DNA of 64,000 nucleotides from contig JACSVZ010000013.1 in the NCBI GenBank assembly GCA_014706295.1, positions 709,231 through 773,230 of the forward strand, written 5' to 3'. The notes beneath the pieces are model-generated. The model had not been told where the DNA came from, did no database searches, and saw only the letters and a program-made list of their open reading frames with translations. Both the position numbers and the translations under genes were made by a program. This document shows, piece by piece, positions 58,003 through 64,000 of the stretch (position 1 is its first letter; each line of letters begins with the position of its first letter). Source of the stretch: Lycocorax pyrrhopterus obiensis. Its lineage: Eukaryota > Chordata > Aves > Passeriformes > Paradisaeidae.

Positions 58003-59934
58003 AGCCTGGAAGTGTTTCTGTAAAACGTGCAATTCTCACAATTCCAGAGCCATAATTTCATCACGTTCCAGGCAATGCCCATCACCCATCCCTGCCAAAA
58101 TCCCTCTTCCAGCCCAACATCCAGTGCCTGTCTGGAAAGATCAGATCCTGTATTTGTTTCCTGGCTTGTTTACAGCTGACAGCAGCACAGGCCGAGCGAA
58201 TCCAAGGAAATCAAATCCCTGGCAGTGCCCTGGTCACCCCTGCACTGCTGCAGAAATCTATTCCCATGGCTGGGGCCACTCCAACTTCATCAAATTCCAC
58301 TTAAACTCCATCAGTCAGCAGCAGCCGTGCAGAAACACATTCCCACAGCTCCTGGCAGGGGTGATGGAGCACGGCCAGCTCCCACCTCGGCTCCAGAGGC
58401 AGACAGGGCCGGGAATTCCTCATCCACCCAAGCCAAGGCCGGGAGCACGTTCCGTGTGTGGCCATCCCTCTCTCAGCCCGACAATCCAGCGCGTGGGGCT
58501 CACTCCCAGGGAGGGTTTGATCCTCGCTCCCAGTCAGGATTTGATCCTCGCTCCCAGGGAGGATCTGGCTCCATGGGGGGAGCCTGGGGGTGCAGAACCC
58601 CTGGGCTGCCTCTCCCTGAGGGACCCCGAGCCCCGGAGAGGACAAAGCCATTTAACCCAGTAAATGCACAAACAATGGAGGTGTTGAGTCCCTGTTCCCT
58701 CCATCCCCACTGTTCCTGTCCAGGATTGTCTTTTATTCCCCAATCAGGTTGCAGACTGTACATTGTGTTACAATTAGCAAAGGATAATGATATATATATA
58801 AAAATATATATTTTACTCTTTTTTATTCATTTCTAAATGAATCCCCTCGGGATGCCAGGACACAGTAAGGATTTTCCTTTTTCAAAAGTGGTTTACAGTA
58901 ACTAAACTCAACGGATGCCTTATTCCTGAGGATGGCAGGAGTTTTTGGAAGAGGAACAAGCCCCTATTCCCAGGTCCCTGCGGGAATCCCGGAAGGCAGG
59001 GGTGCCTGAGGCAGCGAGGGTGTTTCTGTGGAAAGCCAACCTGGCAGCAGGACGGGACCAGAAAGAGGAGTTGGGGTCTGAGAGGTGCCTTGAGATCCCA
59101 GGCTTGGGCTGACATTCCCAGATCCAAGTGCTGGCCTGACCCCTCCAAACCCTCAGGAAGTGGCTGGTGCCTTTTTGGGGGGTCTCAAGCCGAGGCAGAC
59201 CATTACAAAGCCAATGCTGCAGCACACAGTGTCTGTGTCCATATCCCACAGATCTCCCTCCTTGCAATTCCATAAAAATCCTCTTTAATGGAGATTTTTC
59301 CAAAGCCACTCGCTGACTTCCCTGCCCCCTCACTGCTGTGCAACGGGCAGGGAGGAAAATCACTTTTCCAGAAATTTTTCCTTAGGTTAAGAGCAGAACT
59401 TCTCCCAGGATTAAACCATGGTGACATTTCCTTTTCCTCTGTTTCTTTAATTCGTTTAACCCGAGGCTGACAGAGTCCCGAGTTCATTCCAGATTTCCCT
59501 CCAGCCTGTAGGGGTGAGTGCATTTATTGCTGCATCTGTTCTCCAAATTCAATCCCAAAATGATCCGGAACGAGCGGTTCCCGGTGGGGCCGGGCAGCTC
59601 CTGCGGAACCTCCCGGTGATCCAGAGTCGGATCCAGAGTTGTTCCCACACCACTCTTACCCCTCCTTGGATTTGTACTGATGGTCGGGGATACAGCACCA
59701 CCACAGGGTTCCACCTGTTCCGCTGGGGTCCGTGGCAAGACTTCCACCGATTCCCGTGGATCCAGAATTCCGCTGGCTGCCAGAGATGCAGCCGGTATGG
59801 AATGACCCACCGTGGTGTTATACCCCCGAACCCCCTGCCCTGGCATCAGGAACATCCCGGGAGGGCGTTTCCTTGCAGCTGAGGCCAGGCAGAGCCGGCA
59901 GAGCCTGCCCCGAGCCCCCTCTGGAAGCAGGAGC
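58003..59934. other. Intergenic DNA with a short 24-bp repeat
   Basis: At 58500-58566 the unit 'ctcccagggagggtttgatc' plus 'ctcg' occurs about 2.7 times. An AT-rich stretch (58770-58840) follows. CpG content rises from 59560 onward. No known protein was recognised in any frame. Confidence 0.4.
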
Positions 59935-60080
59935 CGTCCGGCATTCCCGCCGTCCGGCATTCCCGCCGCCCCGTGCCCAGCAGTTTAGGATGCAGCAGTG
60001 TTCCCGCAGCCGCAGCCCGGTAGGAGCAGCCGTGTGTCTCGCTTCGATGTGCTCTGTGTGGGGTAGAGAAGGTGGCCCTG
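59560..60080. other. CpG-rich patch preceding a 3'-end signature
   Basis: The GC- and CpG-rich sequence contains a 17-bp direct repeat at about 59935-59970 ('gtccggcattcccgcc', twice). It directly precedes the AT-rich 3'-end-like segment at 60100-60320. It may be the last exon or the promoter of an unidentified + strand transcript. I could not identify a protein. Confidence 0.4.
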
Positions 60081-60099
60081 TCGTGCGTTGTTCGTGAGC

Positions 60100-60320
60100 T
60101 GTTCTTCCCCAGAGAGGTGTCCCATGTAAAATACGTCAGTGCAAAGTGTATATTTTATGTGAGAGGAAAATACATTTTAATAAAGGTAAAGCTTTGTTTA
60201 GCTGTAAAAAATGGCACCTGTTCAAGTGTACAGTAACTTCTTACTAATGTATGAAAATCTGTGATATTTTTGATTTGATTGTATTTGTATTGCCCAAATA
60301 AAACATTTTGGCTGTATTGT
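60100..60320 (+). other. 3'-UTR-like segment of an unidentified transcript
   Basis: An abrupt switch to AT-rich, unique sequence ends in 'tgtatttgtattgcccaaat' and AATAAA at 60297, with an earlier AATAAA at 60179. After the second signal comes 'ttttggctgtattgttcc'. This is the usual architecture of a vertebrate mRNA 3' end on the + strand. It could belong to an unannotated gene, a lncRNA, or a distal NEGR1 form about 19.6 kb past the stop codon. Confidence 0.5.
60297..60302 (+). promoter_or_regulatory. Polyadenylation signal AATAAA
   Basis: A canonical hexamer in an AT-rich 3'-end-like context, with a GT/T-rich segment ('ttttggctgtattgtt') about 6-20 nt downstream. Confidence 0.55.
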
Positions 60321-60671
60321 TCCTAACTCTTACCTTTTCTTTATAAGGGGGGAAGTGCATTTATTTCGCAGTAATTGACTTTATTCAGGGAAAAAGAAAG
60401 AGGAATGACCACATTTTCCGCAGTGAATTGCCAGCTGCCCTGAGTGAATGTCCCTCGTGTTGCAGCTCCTACAATGAATTCCTGGATGGATTTTCCTGCA
60501 CGTTGCCTTTTATTGGTAAGAAAGGAACAATTCTTCAGCTCAGGCAGAGCTTTGGGAGAGCTCTCGAGGACTCTGTGAGGGGAACCCTGCAGGGGCTGAG
60601 CTGTGACATCCCTGGGGACAGCGGCATTCCAGCCTTAGGACAAAAGGGAGAGAATTCCCACTGCTGGAGGG

Positions 60672-60898
60672 CTGGATGGGATATTGGGAAGGGATTGTTC
60701 CCTGTGAGGGTGGGGAGGGGCTGCGATGGAATTCCCAGAGCAGCTGTGGCTGCCCCTGGATCCCTGGAATTGTCCAAGGCCAGGTTGGACAGGGCTTGGA
60801 GCAGCCTGGGACAGTGGGAGGTGTCCCTGCCATGGCAGGGGTGGCACTGGGTGGGATTTAAGGTCTTTCCAACCCAAACCAGTCTGGGATTCTGGGAT
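60672..60898 (+). mobile_element. CR1 LINE fragment (type A), sense on +
   Basis: 'tggatgggatattgggaagg', 'ctgcccctggatccctggaa', 'gcagcctgggacagtgggag' and the tail 'ggtctttccaacccaaacca' form a well-preserved sense copy. Confidence 0.94.
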
Positions 60899-61387
60899 CC
60901 TCCCGAGCCCAGCAGTTTTGCTGCACAAGCAAACCTGACCAGTAAGAGCTCAGAGGAAAAGCAGCTGCCCTGAGGTGTCCGGGTTATCCATAAATCCCTG
61001 CAAGGCAGCTCTGGGGGCGGGGGAGGCATCCGGGGGGGAGAGGCAGCTCCCGGGGGAAGGAGCCGCTTTCCAAAGGAAACAGAGCTGATGAAGCGTCTGC
61101 CTGTCCCCCAAACACCGCACGGCAATCACGGGCACAAAGACACCTTTTCCAAGCACCAACCAGATCGGCCGCGTTTCCACGGCAACCCCGCCAAGACGAT
61201 GCTCCCGCTCGGAATGTTTCTGTGGCAGGAGAATCACAATGGAATAACGCGGCTCCTAAAGCCACTTCCATCTCCAAAGGGTCTGAAAACACCTCGGAAA
61301 CATTTGCACACTCCCCGATCGCTTCACCTGACGGTGAACCGCGGCTGTCCGGGGGTGGGAGCTGCGGAGGGGCACCCGGGGGCGGCC
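60899..61387. other. Intergenic GC-rich DNA
   Basis: CpG content rises towards 61320. A - strand frame of about 282 codons spans this region but resembles nothing known and is attributed to GC richness. Confidence 0.35.
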
Positions 61388-61481
61388 GGGAGCCGGGATG
61401 AGCAATATCCCGGTGCCCGCGCTGCAGGAGCGGGAGCCGGGATGAGGAATATCCCGGTGCCCGCGCTGCTGGAGCGGGAGC
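61388..61481. repeat. 44-bp tandem duplication, CpG-rich
   Basis: The unit 'gggagccgggatgagcaata' plus 'tcccggtgcccgcgctgcag' plus 'gagc' occurs twice, at 61388 and 61432, differing at two sites or so. It sits inside the CpG-rich patch 61320-61800. Confidence 0.92.
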
Positions 61482-62192
61482 TGGGGCAGGGTGGGGAACG
61501 CGGCTGCACGCTGCGATCTGGGAGAGCCCAGGGGACGCGGAGCAGCTGCATCCCAAACGAGCCTGCCTTGATAAAGTGCTAGTTCCGAGGGAACTGGGGA
61601 TAAACACTGCCAGGAACTGGCTGCAGCTCCCGCTGTCCCACTTCCCCCAGCAGCTGCCCCTCTGACGGCCCTCCCTGAACATCACAGCGCTCCTTGTGCC
61701 GGGCAGCGCCCCACGGATCCGAGCAGCGCTGTGCTGGGCCGGGAGGCGCGGGGCTCCTGCTCGCCTGGCAGCAGCACAGCCCCAAACCGCTCCCGCCGGC
61801 TCACAGGGATTTATCCGAAGCTGCGGAGACATGGATCGGGGATGGAGGGGGCAGAGGGTGTTTCCTTGTCATTTCTTCATCTGCCTGAAGGCATCTTGGC
61901 TGTACCAAACCTCTGGTTTGTGCCCAAAGCTCAGGGGTGTCTGTGAGCTCAGGTACAGCAGCCCAGGGTTGGCAGCACCCCCAGTTTAGGGACCCCCGGC
62001 CTCTGCTGACCTGCCCGGAATTCCCACCGGAGGAGCAAGAGCCGATTCCAGCCCCACTGAGAGCAGCCACTTCCAAAGGGAAATCTGAGCTTGAGGAGAG
62101 AATTAAACAAACTGAGGGCAGGGACACGAGCAAGGCAGGGAGGAACCCCTGAAGGGCTGAGCTGCTGATGGCACCTCAGAGCTGTAACTCCG
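61482..62192. other. Intergenic DNA, CpG-rich to about 61800
   Basis: A CpG-dense stretch at 61690-61800 could belong to a promoter. No transcription-start element or exon was recognised. Confidence 0.35.
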
Positions 62193-62258
62193 AAAATCTG
62201 CCGACCCCAAAAATCTACTGACCCCAAAAATCTACTGACCCCAAAACTCTGCCGACCC
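62193..62258. repeat. 18-bp tandem repeat 'gaccccaaaaatctactg'
   Basis: About 3.5 units, with 'ctgcc' for 'ctact' in the outer ones. Confidence 0.92.
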
Positions 62259-63687
62259 CCGTGGCCATGGCGGTGCTCGGCAGGCCCCAGGCCCATCCTG
62301 GGGACAGTCAGTCCCAGAGGGACAGTCGGCAGCAGCACAGCTTCCCCCGGGACAAACCAGCCTGGGCACGCGGCCCCAGCTGGAATATGGGGGCTGTGTG
62401 AGCTTCCTGCTCAGCCTCAGGAATTCCCTGGAGCCCCAACCCTGGATCACTCCCAGTCACGGCACTGCAGCATTCCCAGGGAGTCGTTGCTTTCTGTCTT
62501 CAGGTTTGTGAGTGGAAACCCAAAAAATTTACAGTCTCAGGCAACACCAGCAACAACACTTCTCTGAAACACCCAATCTTTGCAATTGTGGGATTTATTT
62601 AACTCTTCCCATGGACACCAGGCTGCTCATTCCAGGGAGGAGCACCAGCCCTGTGCTCCAGACTCCAGTGGGATGATGCCCTCCTTGAATTCCCTTTGGT
62701 TTTCCCAGAGTGCAGCCTGAATTCCCTTCCCCTGCCCAACGGAGCCTCCTCCACCCCACAAGGGGAAACCAAGGGAATTTTAATCAGAGGGTTTCTATTC
62801 TGATCACTGCTGCTCTACTCCGGCTTTATAGCTCCAATAAACCCTTAAAGAGAGTATCAGGCTAGATTTATTTTGATGGATTGCACCTGCCCACTCTCTT
62901 GCATTTTAAGGTGCCTCATTACCGTGTGTTGAAGAATTTAATTTCTGAGCATGTGTAATAAACCTTGTACTCCGTCCACTTAATTGGTTCAGCGGTGCTG
63001 CGGTGCCCAGGCTGCAAAGCCAATAAAAAGGAGCACAAAAAAGAAGAATATGAACAGTTCTGGCTTTGTACAGATAAGCTCAGCAGACGGGTCATGCTTT
63101 AATTAATACATGGAGAGCGAAGAATGCTGCCTTAAAGAGAGATTAAAGAACTCCTTGTGATTATTTATTTGTTTATTCATTTCTGTGTCCCACACACAGT
63201 TAACCATCTGTGCCCCTTACAGGGTCTTCACCTCTGAGTTCATGCACCCCAAGGAAAAGGCAACTTGCACATTAAATTCTGGAGGAGTGCAAAGTGCCCA
63301 AGAACACTTTAATCATCACCTTTACCAGAGGATCCTCTCTAATAATTATCCTTACTTAGACTTAAATAATTACTTAAGGTTAAACTGGCTAAGAGTTAAA
63401 TTCATCGTTCAATTTCTCTCACCAAAGGTCTTTGCAAATGGATTTCACAAAGAGTGAGCTGGGGGTGGGTGCTCTGAGGGCCTCAGTGGGGATAGCGAAA
63501 ATGAGGTTTGAGTAGCTTGGTATGGAGCGAGTTAAATGGGGATGAGATATAAATATTATAAACATATATATATAAAAATCATATTATAAATAGAACAGAA
63601 TTTTGCTGCAAGTTACTTTTAGGCATTTTTGCTTCTTGCATTTGGCAATTCCAGAAAGCACCTGGCCTGGCACCAGCAGCTCTTCCC
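62259..63687. other. Intergenic DNA, AT-rich from 62770
   Basis: Unique and CR1-free, with an AT microsatellite-like stretch at 63555-63585. The part 62800-63420 looks like the other AT-rich single-copy blocks. No gene was recognised. Confidence 0.35.
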
Positions 63688-64000
63688 TTCCAGGGCAGGG
63701 AACGGAGCTGGGAAGGGGCTGGAGCCCCAGGAGCGGCTGAGGGAGCTGGGAAAGGGGCTCAGCCTGGAGAAAAGGAGGCTCAGGGGGGACCTTGTGGCTC
63801 TGCACAACTCCCTGACAGGAGGGGGCAGCCGGGGGGGGTCGGGCTCTGCTCCCAGGGAACAGGGACAGGAGGAGAGGGAACGGCCTCAGGCTGGGCCAGG
63901 GGAGGCTCAGGGTGGATACTGGGAACAATTCCTCCTGGAAAGGGCTGTCCAGCCATGTGGCCTTGGCAGTGCTGGGGAATGGTTGGACTCCGTGGTCTGA
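63688..64000 (+). mobile_element. CR1 LINE fragment (type C), sense, continuing past the window
   Basis: 'agggcagggaacggagctgg', 'ccccaggagcggctgaggga', 'caactccctgacaggagggg' and 'ggctgggccaggggaggctc' form the sense-strand type C body. It is the inverse of the copies at 35575, 37657 and 55647. The last bases 'ggttggactccgtggtctga' are the start of the CR1 3' end, so the element ends just beyond base 64000. Confidence 0.94.

Noticed and set aside
59484..60097. Overlapping frames on both strands as a terminal coding exon before the 60.3 kb poly(A) signal
   Set aside because: None of the peptides is recognisable and GC-rich composition explains the openness. The 3'-end signal is kept as a finding without a coding claim.
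60984..61832. Open frame of about 282 codons on the - strand
   Set aside because: The frame lies in CpG-rich DNA that includes a tandem duplication. The peptide resembles no family I know and no splice or start context supports it.
1..64000. Retroviral or other virus-derived coding sequence
   Set aside because: I saw no LTR pair and no gag, pol or env motif. All interspersed repeats recognised are CR1.
1..64000. tRNA, snRNA or microRNA genes
   Set aside because: No tRNA A/B-box arrangement or U-snRNA sequence was recognised. The one hairpin noted (38623) has too short a stem for a typical pre-microRNA.

Overview
This window is avian nuclear DNA, most likely from a songbird. It is mostly non-coding, holds about 30 truncated copies of the avian LINE CR1, carries many GC-rich minisatellites, and has spliced-gene signals rather than bacterial ORFs. 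Species and chromosome cannot be read from it.

The recognisable gene is NEGR1 (neuronal growth regulator 1, also kilon or neurotractin), a GPI-anchored IgLON cell-adhesion protein, on the + strand. Its last coding exon is at 40595-40719 and encodes the 40-residue GPI-attachment tail. The exons for the signal peptide and three Ig domains lie upstream, outside the window. A 42-nt candidate mini-exon at 19705-19746 has strong splice sites. It is phase 1 at both ends and joins the terminal exon in frame, so it would insert 14 Ser/Thr/Pro-rich residues between the third Ig domain and the GPI signal. It is the most interesting item here. Positions 1-19704 and 19747-40594 are therefore NEGR1 intron.

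The NEGR1 3' UTR starts at 40720. One plausible polyadenylation signal is at 42756, but the true end is uncertain. From about 42.8 kb to 64 kb the sequence is downstream or intergenic. It carries CR1 fragments, an unusual number of minisatellites (46.85-47.73, 54.35-55.0 and 56.4-62.3 kb), two CpG-rich patches (59.56-60.08 and 61.32-61.8 kb), and a well-formed 3'-end signature (AATAAA at 60297) of an unidentified + strand transcript or a distal NEGR1 end.

CR1 copies fall into four recognisable 3'-end types, called A-D here: A, ends resembling 'tggtttgggttggaagg'; B, 'gagttgggaggggccca' with 'ctcctggagctctggcag'; C, 'gaggttggaaaagccctcc' with a long GC-rich body; D, 'ctgggtcaggctgg'. The reverse-complement reading (on - strand) predominates, 22 of 30. 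No tRNA, rRNA, intact transposon, retroviral gene or CRISPR array was found. Most long ORFs are by-products of GC-rich CR1 or minisatellite DNA.
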